Below, one piece after another: positions 1 through 7,500 of a stretch of DNA of 22,405 bases. The DNA is from Scytonema sp. UIC 10036 (GTDB lineage: Bacteria; Cyanobacteriota; Cyanobacteriia; Cyanobacteriales; Nostocaceae). Location of the stretch: positions 1 through 22,405 of the forward strand of contig NZ_WJFC01000217.1 of assembly GCF_009725235.1 (NCBI RefSeq), in the 5' to 3' direction. The notes under the pieces are model-generated. The model was not told the DNA's origin, ran no database searches, and was given only the letters and a program-made list of their open reading frames with translations. The translations under genes were made by a program, and so were the position numbers. Numbering within the stretch: position 1 is the first letter of the stretch; every line of letters starts with the position of its first letter.

Positions 1-10
1 CCCCTACCCC

Positions 11-1306
11 CTAAATTCCCAATCTTTGGTAAATTTCCTCCAAATGTGTGAGATGGTTCTGGGGATCGAAACACGCTTCAATTTCTGCGGGTGTTAGCTT
101 TTGGGTGACGCGAGAATCGTTGGCAATTAATTCGCGGAAATTACCTTCAGGCTTGTTCCATGCAGTATGAGCGTTTTGTTGGACGATCGCATAAGCTTCT
201 TCACGGCTCAACCCCTTATCTACCAGAGCTAGTAGAACCCTTTGGCTAAAGACAACACCACCGTAGCAGTTCAAATTCCGCTCCATGTTTTCAGGATAAA
301 CCAACAGGTTTTTCACTAGGTCGGTCATCTCCCATAACATATAATGTGTCAAAATGCAAGCATCCGGTAAAATTACGCGCTCGACAGAACTGTGAGAAAT
401 ATCTCTTTCGTGCCACAGTGCAACGTTTTCTAGTGCTGCTCCAGCATGGCTGCGGACAATTCGCGCCATTCCTGTGAGCCGTTCCGAACGGATGGGGTTG
501 CGCTTGTGGGGCATTGCTGAGGAACCTTTTTGCCCTTTGGAAAAGAATTCTTCAACTTCCAAAACATCTGTTCTTTGCAAATTGCGAATTTCCACCGAAA
601 ATCTTTCAATGGATGCAGCTAGTAAGGCTAATTGTTGCACAAAATCGGCATGGCGATCGCGTGAAATCACTTGAGTTGAGGCTGTATCTGGTTGCAGCCC
701 AAGTTTTTGACAAGCAATTGCTTCTACGCGGGGTTCAATATTGGCGTAAGTTCCCACCGCACCAGAAATCTTACCAACTGCAATTGTTTGACAGACATTT
801 TTCAAACGTTCTTGGTGTCGCAGAACTTCTGCCAACCAACCAGCCAACTTAAAACCAAAAGTGATAGGTTCGGCGTGAACACCATGGGAACGTCCAATCA
901 TAATCGTGTTCCGATGCTCTTTGGCTTTTTGACGAATAGCATCAATCAACTCTTCCAAACGTTGCAACAAAATGTTCAAGCTTGCGACTAACTGTACTGC
1001 CAAAGCCGTATCTAGTACATCAGAACTAGTTAAGCCCAAGTGAATGTAGCGCCCTGCTTCACCCACATATTCATTAACATTTGTAAGAAAGGCAATCATA
1101 TCGTGGCGGACTTCAGCCTCAATTTCCAGTACCCGCTTTGGGTCAAAATTTGCCTTTGCCTTAATTTGTTCAACTGCCTCAGTTGGGATATAACCTAACT
1201 CAGCTTGAGCTTCACAAACAGCGATTTCTACTTGTAACCAGGTTTTATACTTATAAGCTTCCGTCCAAAGATTGCCCATCTCAGGCAAGGTATAACGTTC
1301 AATCAC
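11..1306 (-). CDS. purB: Adenylosuccinate lyase PurB
   Basis: Cytosolic enzyme of purine synthesis. It cleaves fumarate from SAICAR to give AICAR and from adenylosuccinate to give AMP. The product starts VIERYTLPEMGNLW, the usual PurB N-terminus, and carries the fumarase/aspartase superfamily signature GSSAMPHKRNP near residue 260 as well as the TSSDVLDTALA segment near residue 95. The frame opens further upstream at an ATG (1336), but the family N-terminus begins at the GTG at 1306-1304. That start gives 431 residues, the usual length, so I place it there; no strong Shine-Dalgarno is visible. The stop is TAG, immediately followed by a C-rich heptamer-type tract at the window edge. It is a housekeeping gene with no link to the NRPS genes. 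Identity is certain; the start is likely. Confidence 0.97.
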   Translation of the reverse strand: MIERYTLPEMGNLWTEAYKYKTWLQVEIAVCEAQAELGYIPTEAVEQIKAKANFDPKRVLEIEAEVRHDMIAFLTNVNEYVGEAGRYIHLGLTSSDVLDTALAVQLVASLNILLQRLEELIDAIRQKAKEHRNTIMIGRSHGVHAEPITFGFKLAGWLAEVLRHQERLKNVCQTIAVGKISGAVGTYANIEPRVEAIACQKLGLQPDTASTQVISRDRHADFVQQLALLAASIERFSVEIRNLQRTDVLEVEEFFSKGQKGSSAMPHKRNPIRSERLTGMARIVRSHAGAALENVALWHERDISHSSVERVILPDACILTHYMLWEMTDLVKNLLVYPENMERNLNCYGGVVFSQRVLLALVDKGLSREEAYAIVQQNAHTAWNKPEGNFRELIANDSRVTQKLTPAEIEACFDPQNHLTHLEEIYQRLGI

Positions 1307-1638
1307 GATCCGCCACAGAGTACATACAACTGTCATATTCTACAAATAACACCGACTTTCTTGAACAGGAGTGTTGCTTGCAACAATTTAAACTTTGTAC
1401 CTTTTGACGGTGGTGTAATTGTTTACTCTAGAGGAAAATAAAAATAGGTATTTGTGGAATATCATCTGCGTAGAGCCGAAACCCCGATTCTGTCGGGGTC
1501 TTTTTCTATCTACATACTGAGTGTTGCAAAAATAATTCTACTTCTTTTGATTGTGGGTTCACAAGCTCCCTTAAGTCAAAATGAGACAGCAAAGCTTCTC
1601 CAGCATTTCTCTTCTCAATAAGAATCACAGCCTCTAGC
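1307..1638. other. Intergenic stretch between purB and the GNAT gene
   Basis: No convincing gene lies here. The stretch holds the purB upstream region and a plus-strand intrinsic terminator at 1481-1505. A TTGACG hexamer on the plus strand at 1404-1409 has no good -10 partner at 16-18 bp; TCTAGA at 1427-1432 is the nearest. Open frames across the region are shadows. Confidence 0.5.
1481..1505 (+). terminator. Rho-independent terminator on the plus strand with no upstream gene
   Basis: A perfect 7-bp stem ACCCCGA/TCGGGGT with loop TTCTG is followed by C and five T residues. The opposite strand has no T run after the hairpin, so it should work only for plus-strand transcripts. Both neighbouring genes are on the minus strand, so the RNA that it ends is unknown. 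Confidence 0.7.
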
Positions 1639-2118
1639 CTAAACTAGGGGCTTTTCCTTGAACAAAGACGACTCCTTATTTTTTAGATAAACATCTGGAT
1701 ACCACTGTTCCATAAAACGATTGGGGTTGTTAAGTTCAGTAAATCCAAATTGACGATACAATTCATGAGCGTCTTTGGTTGCTAGTAACCACCGACGCAA
1801 TCCCTGCAATTCAGGATGAGAAACAATTGTTTCTAGCAACCACTTGCCCAACCCATTTCCGCGAAAAGGTTCCAAAATAAACAAATCAGCGAGATAGGCA
1901 AAAGTAGAATAGTCGGTTACAACACGAGCAAAACCAACTTGTTGTTCTCCCTTGTATACACCAAATACAAAAGAATTTTGAATAGCACGTTGCAATACTT
2001 CTAGTGGCAAACCTTGCGCCCAGTACGAACTTGCTAAAAACTGATGTATGATGTAAATATCTAATCAGTTAATGTCTGTACTGATAGTGTATTCATCTTG
2101 TTGCCACTCTTGAATCAT
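1639..2118 (-). pseudogene. GNAT-family N-acetyltransferase gene with in-frame stop at codon 18
   Basis: Acetyl-CoA-dependent N-acetyltransferase, substrate unknown. Reading from an ATG at 2118-2116, with GAGG seven bases upstream as Shine-Dalgarno, gives MIQEWQQDEYTISTDIN, then TGA (2067-2065), then LDIYIIHQFLASSYW and an unbroken frame to TAG at 1639. The total would be 159 codons, a normal GNAT length. The acetyl-CoA loop RGNGLG is at about residues 86-91, and the C-terminal RRWLLATKDAHELYRQFGF strand/helix is intact. I recall homologues with Arg at the stop position (DINRLD), so one CGA to TGA change would explain it. The remaining downstream frame opens only at a TTG that corresponds to Leu37 and would lack the first strand and helix. 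Most likely a recent pseudogene. Readthrough or a sequencing error is possible. Confidence 0.85.
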
Positions 2119-2218
2119 CTAAAAGCCTCAGGGATTGCGGAAACCGTGTGGTTTTAACCCACTGAGGAAGCACGACACGGTTCGTAGCGGTTGAGCAGTA
2201 AGCCTTAAATCTAAGTAA

Positions 2219-2441
2219 ATCTTGGCAAAACTACTTCCTCATGGTAAGATAACTAAAGTCTGGATTAATGAAAAGCAAGTTCCATGCTTGATCTGCGGTT
2301 CATTAAGTGTTGCAAATGATTGTACTGGCAAAGTTTTTTAGAACAGGAATGTACAATACATTTTACCAAGCTACGCTTGGGGTCACTTTTAGTCCAGAAG
2401 ACGATGTTCTTGAGCAGAAAAGTGGAGATTTCTACTCATGA
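2219..2441 (+). other. Possible decayed coding remnants
   Basis: A 40-codon frame without a normal start (2219-2341) ends KQVPCLICGSLSVANDCTGK and has a zinc-ribbon-like CxxCG motif followed by a third Cys. In another frame a 30-codon ORF (2349-2441) reads MYNTFYQATLGVTFSPEDD and onward. They could be parts of one gene split by a frameshift near 2340. I do not recognise the family. The evidence is only the protein-like composition and the CxxCG motif. Confidence 0.2.
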
Positions 2442-2645
2442 GCCCTCAGGGGTAGAGGGTTTGTTTAAGCTCTAGATTGGGAGAGTACCATCACTCATCC
2501 ACCAGACTAAAATCCGAACCAATTAGATGAAAACAGTAATTAAAGACACTTCTGGGTAATGCATAGCTTTACACAGATTTAGTTTACCCCTTTGTATGTG
2601 AACGTTAATAGAATTATAGCGTTTCCTAGTTTGCTAAGGTACAGA

Positions 2646-2679
2646 TTTATCTGCATCGAGGGTGCTACAGGCTGCGGTT
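2646..2679 (+). repeat. Half copy of the palindromic element found inside the NRPS gene
   Basis: TTTATCTGC, eight to nine variable bases, then GCTACAGGCTGCGGTT. This matches the right arm (5781-5814) of the hairpin element in the 3068-7246 NRPS gene. The left arm is absent here. Confidence 0.75.
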
Positions 2680-2803
2680 AATTATTTCTTCGGTGTACCT
2701 TACGAAAGTAGGAATAATCCTAAATCATTCGCAAACACTCAGATCCCCGACTTCTTTAAGGATACAGCTGGTCGATGGGGGGTGAGACCCCTCATCTTAG
2801 CCC

Positions 2804-2978
2804 TGTCAAGGTGGATAAAAACTTCACCAAATCAATTGTTCTCTCACCTCTTACCTCTGTGTACTCTGCGTCCTCTGCGGTTCAAAAGTCATTTATTTAA
2901 CCGCCGAGAAGCAGAGTACGCAGAGAATGAAGATGAGGAATTGTCACTTGAATCATAATTTTGTGAGTCACCTTGACA
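2804..2978. mobile_element. Possible MITE with 10-bp terminal inverted repeats
   Basis: TGTCAAGGTG at 2804-2813 and its exact reverse complement CACCTTGACA at 2969-2978 bracket 175 bp that include a 94-bp palindromic repeat. The right end (2957-2978, 22 nt) recurs exactly in reverse orientation at 20936-20957, and the left end with its flank (2799-2813) matches 20931-20945. This shows that these ends are dispersed. I see no coding capacity and no clear target-site duplication. Confidence 0.45.
2851..2944. repeat. 94-bp palindromic repeat, copy A
   Basis: Arms of the type TACTCTGCGTCCTCTGCGG and GCAGAGTACGCAGAG surround an AT-rich centre, and the element ends in GAGGAATTGT. A 93-bp copy in the same orientation is at 7382-7474, so the two copies flank the termination NRPS gene. 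This is a common Nostocales repeat style. Confidence 0.85.
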
Positions 2979-3005
2979 CTGGAGGCTGAGCCTAGAGTGA
3001 AGGCA

Positions 3006-3053
3006 TTCCCAGCCTGAGGCTGGGAACGAGGTGGAAGGCTGGGAACGAGGTGG
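3006..3053. repeat. Hairpin and 17-nt direct repeat beside the NRPS stop codon
   Basis: TTCCCAGCC-TGA-GGCTGGGAA forms a perfect 9-bp stem (3006-3026). GGCTGGGAACGAGGTGG occurs at 3018-3034 and again at 3037-3053. The same family (TTCCCAGGC/GCCTGGGAA) appears at 18361-18381. The hairpin could act as a transcription end for the NRPS message, but it has no T run. Confidence 0.75.
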
Positions 3054-3067
3054 GGGATCAGCATGTT

Positions 3068-6000
3068 TCAACAATTCCCGATCGCGCGATCGATACAAAT
3101 TTGCAACTGTTCTGCCAGTACGCGAACGTGAGGTTTTCTGAGCATTGTAAGATGATTTCCAGGAATCTGATGAACTTCTACTCCTCCTAGAGCAAGCTGT
3201 TCCCATCCCAAACTAGAATCTTGATGAGCAGTTGTGGACTGAACACCAGACTTAAAAAGAGTCACTTGGTTTGGGTAAAGTTGTGGGATATAACTGAGGG
3301 TTGCTTGGCTGTTAGCACGGAAAACATTCATCATGGGACGAAGAGTTAACTCACGTAAAATCTGAGATTTCGATTCTTGAGTTATTAAATTGCTTAAACT
3401 CAATTCTTTAAAGTTAAAAGGTGATAATAAATTTGTTCTCATCCAATCTGTAATTTGATTGAGATAAGGAACCCGATGTATAAACCTATCAACTTGCTGA
3501 GAAGGCACAATTAAATACAAGTAATCAAACAAAAAAGACCAGATATATCTTGCTCCTATAGAGAACAGAAAATTGACACTATCTCCCATAGAAGGTTGAA
3601 AACCAAAAACAGGTGCTGTCGTATCAAGCACAGCAAGTAAAGCGACTTCATGCCCTGCCTTATAAAGTTGTTGAGCCATCTCAAAAGCAACCAAACCCCC
3701 AAAAGACCAACCTCCTAAAAAATAAGGTCCTCTTGGCTGTACGGTACTTAAGGCTTCAATATAATAAGCTGCCATATCCTCAATATGCTTTAGTGGTGGA
3801 CTTTCACCATCTAGCCCTACAGGTTGCAATCCATAAAATGGTTGATTTTTTCCTAAATGATAAGCTAGCTCATAGTAAGGAAAGATTGTACCAAAAATAG
3901 GATGAACGCAGAAAAAAGGAGGATTTGAACCATCAGGTTGAATTGCAACTAGGGGAGACCAAGGTTGCGTATATTGTTCTTGAACTAGAAATTTTGCTAA
4001 TTTTTGAATTGTAGGGTTTAAAAATAGGAAAGATAAAGGTAAATTCCGTTGAAATTCTTGATGAATATCCTCCATCAAACGTACAGCTAGAAGAGAATTA
4101 CCACCTAAATCAAAAAAGTTGTCTTGAATGCTTATAGATTGAAGGTTAAGGGTTTTTGCCCAGATTTTTGCCAATTGAATCTCAACTGGAGTGCGAGGAG
4201 GAACAAACGCTGTATTAGCTGAAAATTCAGTGAGGTTATCAAGTGCAGGTAGTGCGCGATGGTCTAATTTTCCACTAGGTGTTAGTGGGAAAGAGTTTAA
4301 GAGAACAAAAGCTGAAGGTATCATATATTCTGGCAATTTTTCTCTTAAAAAACTCTGAATTTCAATTGTGGTTGGTCTATATTTGCGCTCGGGAACAACA
4401 TAAGCTACCAACCACTTATCACCAGAAACATTCTCCTTGACAATAACCACTGCTTCTTGCACTGCATTATGTTGAGTCAGTACCATTTCAATTTCTTGTA
4501 ACTCGATACGGAAACCGCGAATCTTGACTTGATTGTCGATACGTCCTAAAAATTCAATGTTTCCGTCCGAGCGATATCGAGCTAAATCTCCTGTTTTGAA
4601 AATAGGGGATAGGGGGTAGGGGGTAGGGAGTAGGGGATTGGGAATAAAGCGTTCAGCAGTTTGATGGGGAAGATTGAGATAACCGCGTGCTAAAGAAGCA
4701 CCACCAATATATAGCTCACCAGTAACACCGATTGGTACGGGTTGTAAATGCTTGTCTAATATATAGACTTGAGTGTTAGCAATGGGGCAACCAATAGGTG
4801 GTTTGTCACTGGGAATGGTGATTTCCGCTATTGTAGACCAAACTGTTGCTTCTGTTGGTCCGTAAGCGTTAAATAACTTACGGTTGGGTTGCCACCAACG
4901 TTTGACTATCTCACTTGTACAAAGTTCACCCGCACAAATAATAGTTTGCAGTGCGGGAAGTTCTGCTTTTGGTAGAATTGCTAAAACAGCAGGTGGAAGC
5001 GTAACATGAGTAATCTCTTGTTTTTGCAGTAGTTCGATTAAGGATTGTCCTGGTAAAAGAGATTCCTTGTTTGCCAAACAAAGAGTTCCCCCAGTCCCCA
5101 ACGCCATAACAATCTCAAAAACTGATGCATCAAAACTTAAAGATGCAAATTGTAAAATGCGATCGCCCGGTTGTAAGTTGAAAGTTTCAATTTGCGCCTG
5201 TACTAAGTTGTATACTCCGCGATGCTCTATCGGAACTCCCTTTGGTTTTCCTGTTGAACCAGAAGTATAAATGACATACGCTAAATTATTGGATTTGACA
5301 CTGGTAGTTGGATTTTCTTGACTGTGTTGTGCAATTGTCTCCCAATCTTGGTCTAGGTAAACTACGATAGGAATGTTATTTGTTAATTGGCGATCGCTAA
5401 TTTCTGAAGTCGTTAATAAAACTGATATTCGAGCATCTTCTAGCATAAATTTGAGACGCTCTAAAGGATATGTAGGGTCTAGAGGTAAGTATGCGCCACC
5501 TGCTTTGAGTATAGCCAGCAATCCCACTATCATGTCTATGGAACGTTCCAAGCACAAACCAACTAAAACTTCTGGGACAACACCTCTTTTTTGCAAGTAA
5601 TGAGCTAGTTGATTGGCACGGCTATTTAGTTCGTGATAGGTTAATTCTTGTTTTTCAAAAACAACTGCGACAGTATTGGGAGTTTGTTTAGCTTGTGTTT
5701 CAAATAACTGATGAAAGCATTGAAGAATTTTTGTTTCTGAACCGCAGCCTGTAGCGGATGGACGCGGATAAAAATGATTATTTATCTGCGTTCGTCTGCT
5801 ACAGGCTGCGGTTCCAAAATTGACTAAGAACTGATGCAATTCTGTCTGTGTTAGTAATGGCAAATCTGAAAGTTTTTGTTGGGGTGCGGTAACTATACCT
5901 TCTAATAGGGTTTGAAAATGTCCCAGCATTCGGGTGATAGTGCTGTCGTCAAATAAATCCGTGCTGTAGATTATTTGCCCTTTCAAGTTTTCCAAGTCTT

Positions 6001-7246
6001 GCCAGAGATGAAACTCTAGATCGAGTTTTGCTGTTTTGCTGTCGAATTCTAAAAGTGAGAGTGTTAACCCTGGTAACTCTAGCATTTCAACAGGTGTGTT
6101 TTGCAAGCTAAAAACAACTTGAAACAATGGATGGCGGCTTAAATCTCTTTCGGGATGCAGTTCTTCTACTAATTTTTCAAACGTACAATCTTGATGGGCA
6201 TAGGCTTCTAAAGTCACCTCTCGCACTCTCGCTAGCAGTTCCTGAAATGTTGGATTGCCTGAGAAATCAGTTCGCAGTACCAAGTTATTGACAAAAAAAC
6301 CAATCAATCCTTCCAAGTGCGTGCGATTGCGATTGGCAATTGGTGAACCCACTACAATGTCTTCTTGTTGAGTGTAACGATATAGTAACGTCTGAAATGC
6401 TGCTAGTAATGTCATGAACAAAGTTACGCCTTCTCGGCAGGAGAGTTCTTCTAATGCCTTACTCAAAGACTTTGGTATTTGGAGAAATTGTTGCGCCCCC
6501 TTGTAGCTTGGAATTTTTGGTCTTAATCTGTCAGTGGGAAGATTCAGTAGTGAGATGCCGTTTAACTGCTTTTTCCAGTAAGTTAATTGAGTCTGTAGGG
6601 GCGAGAGTCCATTTGCACCTGGTTCTTGCAGCCATTGGCGCTGCCATTCTGCAAAGTCTGCATATTGAATGGGTAATTCTGGTAGAGGTGTGGAGGTGTG
6701 CCATGGTGCGTCTTCACAGGCGATTGTGTATAGAACACTTAGTTCTCGAACAAGTATCGAAATTGACCAACCATCTGCAACAATATGGTGGAGATTGAGT
6801 AACAACACGTGTTCTGTTTCGTCCCATTTTAGCAATGTGACTCGCATTAAAGGTCCGATGCTGAGATGGAAAGGACGTTGTGCTTCTTCATTTGCCAATC
6901 GTTTGGCTTGTGTTTCTCGTTCGATAATGGAAAAATGGCGTAAATCTATAACGGAAAGTGGTATGCTTAATGAAGGTGCGATCGCTTGCATGGGTTGCCC
7001 TTCCACCATTAAAAACGTAGTGCGTAAAGTTTCGTGACGACGCACAATTTCATTGAAGGCTTGTTCTAGGGCTGTTATATTGAGGGAACCTGTTAAGCGA
7101 AGTGCTGCTGATATGTTGTAGATAGGGTTTCCTGGTAGTAATTGGTTGAGAAACCACAGCCGTTGTTGGGCAAAGGATGTCGGGAAGATGAAAACTTCTG
7201 TGTCTTCAGCAGTTGAGGGAGTGTTTTTGGAAAAAGATTGGCTCAT
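3068..7246 (-). CDS. NRPS termination module C-A-PCP-TE
   Basis: Cytosolic single-module peptide synthetase of 1392 residues. It adds one amino acid and releases the product. Domains: condensation about 20-465 with HHIVADG at 153-159; adenylation about 512-1000 with YTSGSTGKPKG at 660-670 and KTGDLARY at 884-891; carrier protein with GGNS, phosphopantetheine Ser at 1051; thioesterase about 1105-1392 with GWSFGG (Ser1181), Asp1208 and His1365 as the likely triad. Residues aligned to the GrsA Phe pocket read D-A-F-T-I-A-A-V-W-K, closest to aromatic (Phe) codes but with Trp where Cys is usual. The ATG at 7246 has only a weak ribosome binding site. There is no N-terminal docking domain, only about 20 residues before the C domain. 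Two in-frame repeat insertions are visible: about residues 478-503 between C and A, and 869-881 before KTGDL. As the only module here with a thioesterase, it is probably the last on the line. Domain calls are firm; the substrate is tentative. Confidence 0.95.
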   Translation of the reverse strand: MSQSFSKNTPSTAEDTEVFIFPTSFAQQRLWFLNQLLPGNPIYNISAALRLTGSLNITALEQAFNEIVRRHETLRTTFLMVEGQPMQAIAPSLSIPLSVIDLRHFSIIERETQAKRLANEEAQRPFHLSIGPLMRVTLLKWDETEHVLLLNLHHIVADGWSISILVRELSVLYTIACEDAPWHTSTPLPELPIQYADFAEWQRQWLQEPGANGLSPLQTQLTYWKKQLNGISLLNLPTDRLRPKIPSYKGAQQFLQIPKSLSKALEELSCREGVTLFMTLLAAFQTLLYRYTQQEDIVVGSPIANRNRTHLEGLIGFFVNNLVLRTDFSGNPTFQELLARVREVTLEAYAHQDCTFEKLVEELHPERDLSRHPLFQVVFSLQNTPVEMLELPGLTLSLLEFDSKTAKLDLEFHLWQDLENLKGQIIYSTDLFDDSTITRMLGHFQTLLEGIVTAPQQKLSDLPLLTQTELHQFLVNFGTAACSRRTQINNHFYPRPSATGCGSETKILQCFHQLFETQAKQTPNTVAVVFEKQELTYHELNSRANQLAHYLQKRGVVPEVLVGLCLERSIDMIVGLLAILKAGGAYLPLDPTYPLERLKFMLEDARISVLLTTSEISDRQLTNNIPIVVYLDQDWETIAQHSQENPTTSVKSNNLAYVIYTSGSTGKPKGVPIEHRGVYNLVQAQIETFNLQPGDRILQFASLSFDASVFEIVMALGTGGTLCLANKESLLPGQSLIELLQKQEITHVTLPPAVLAILPKAELPALQTIICAGELCTSEIVKRWWQPNRKLFNAYGPTEATVWSTIAEITIPSDKPPIGCPIANTQVYILDKHLQPVPIGVTGELYIGGASLARGYLNLPHQTAERFIPNPLLPTPYPLSPIFKTGDLARYRSDGNIEFLGRIDNQVKIRGFRIELQEIEMVLTQHNAVQEAVVIVKENVSGDKWLVAYVVPERKYRPTTIEIQSFLREKLPEYMIPSAFVLLNSFPLTPSGKLDHRALPALDNLTEFSANTAFVPPRTPVEIQLAKIWAKTLNLQSISIQDNFFDLGGNSLLAVRLMEDIHQEFQRNLPLSFLFLNPTIQKLAKFLVQEQYTQPWSPLVAIQPDGSNPPFFCVHPIFGTIFPYYELAYHLGKNQPFYGLQPVGLDGESPPLKHIEDMAAYYIEALSTVQPRGPYFLGGWSFGGLVAFEMAQQLYKAGHEVALLAVLDTTAPVFGFQPSMGDSVNFLFSIGARYIWSFLFDYLYLIVPSQQVDRFIHRVPYLNQITDWMRTNLLSPFNFKELSLSNLITQESKSQILRELTLRPMMNVFRANSQATLSYIPQLYPNQVTLFKSGVQSTTAHQDSSLGWEQLALGGVEVHQIPGNHLTMLRKPHVRVLAEQLQICIDRAIGNC
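4603..4643. repeat. Heptamer-type tandem repeat inside the NRPS adenylation domain
   Basis: Imperfect units of AGGGGGT/AGGGGAT type. They are translated in frame as a Pro-rich stretch around NPLLPTPYPLS (residues 869-881), just before the conserved KTGDLARY. A similar tract sits at the same place in the NRPS gene at the right edge. Confidence 0.85.
5739..5814. repeat. 76-nt palindromic element inserted in frame in the NRPS gene
   Basis: Two 34-nt arms (5739-5772 and 5781-5814) pair around the 8-nt loop AATGATTA. The outer 17 bp are perfect (GAACCGCAGCCTGTAGC). The inner part has four mismatches, all of which are G-U wobbles in plus-strand RNA and A-C mismatches in the NRPS message. It encodes about residues 478-503 (from GTAACSRR to TGCGSE) in the C-A linker, a segment missing from the homologous linker of the 13394-18223 gene. 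One arm recurs at 2646-2679. Confidence 0.9.
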
Positions 7247-7283
7247 AAGCTGCTGAATGATTTGGATGGAATATTTATATTAA

Positions 7284-7310
7284 ATCTCACGCAAAGGCGC
7301 TAAGGCGCAA
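7284..7310. repeat. 27-nt dispersed repeat upstream of the NRPS start
   Basis: The CTCACGCAAAGGCGC type sequence lies 37 bases upstream of the NRPS ATG. An inverted copy with two mismatches is at 13329-13355, just past the stop of the other complete NRPS gene. Confidence 0.85.
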
Positions 7311-7381
7311 GGAGAGAGGCAAAATTTTTTGGTAACTAATTAGGAGAATGAACACTATATCGGTATGATACCTCAAAAATT

Positions 7382-7474
7382 TTACCTCTGTTTACTCTGC
7401 GTCTCTGCGGTTAAATAAGTTACTTTTGAACCGCAGAGGCGCAGAGTACGCAGAGGAGAAATATGAGGAATTGT
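7382..7474. repeat. 93-bp palindromic repeat, copy B
   Basis: Direct copy of the 2851-2944 repeat, with arms TTTACTCTGCGTCTCTGCGG and CCGCAGAGGCGCAGAGTACG. It fills much of the gap between the ATP-grasp gene and the NRPS gene, and may affect message structure or coupling there. Confidence 0.85.
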
Positions 7475-7500
7475 ATTTACAAATCTTAATACCAACTGAG

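Larger units (their letters stand above)
2119..3067. other. Repeat-rich intergenic region with no intact gene
   Basis: About 950 bases separate the GNAT gene from the termination NRPS gene. They contain two short coding-like remnants (2219-2441), a half copy of the palindrome found inside the NRPS gene (2646-2679), a possible MITE (2804-2978) enclosing a 94-bp palindromic repeat, and a hairpin with a 17-nt direct repeat next to the NRPS stop codon. I see no transposase gene. Longer open frames on either strand here are composed of repeat sequence and I do not treat them as genes. Confidence 0.6.

Noticed and set aside
514..991. Plus-strand frames opposite purB, and similar frames opposite the NRPS genes
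   Set aside because: They are antisense shadows of strong coding sequence, with no motifs.
1304..1336. ATG at 1336 as the purB start
   Set aside because: It would add ten residues that the family lacks. The conserved N-terminus begins at the GTG at 1306.
2662..2958. 98-codon plus-strand frame
   Set aside because: It runs across the half palindrome and the 94-bp repeat, is composed largely of repeat sequence, and has no ribosome binding site.
2219..2980. Insertion sequence or group II intron in the intergenic region
   Set aside because: No transposase or maturase motif and no recognisable domain V hairpin could be found. Only MITE-like repeats are supported.
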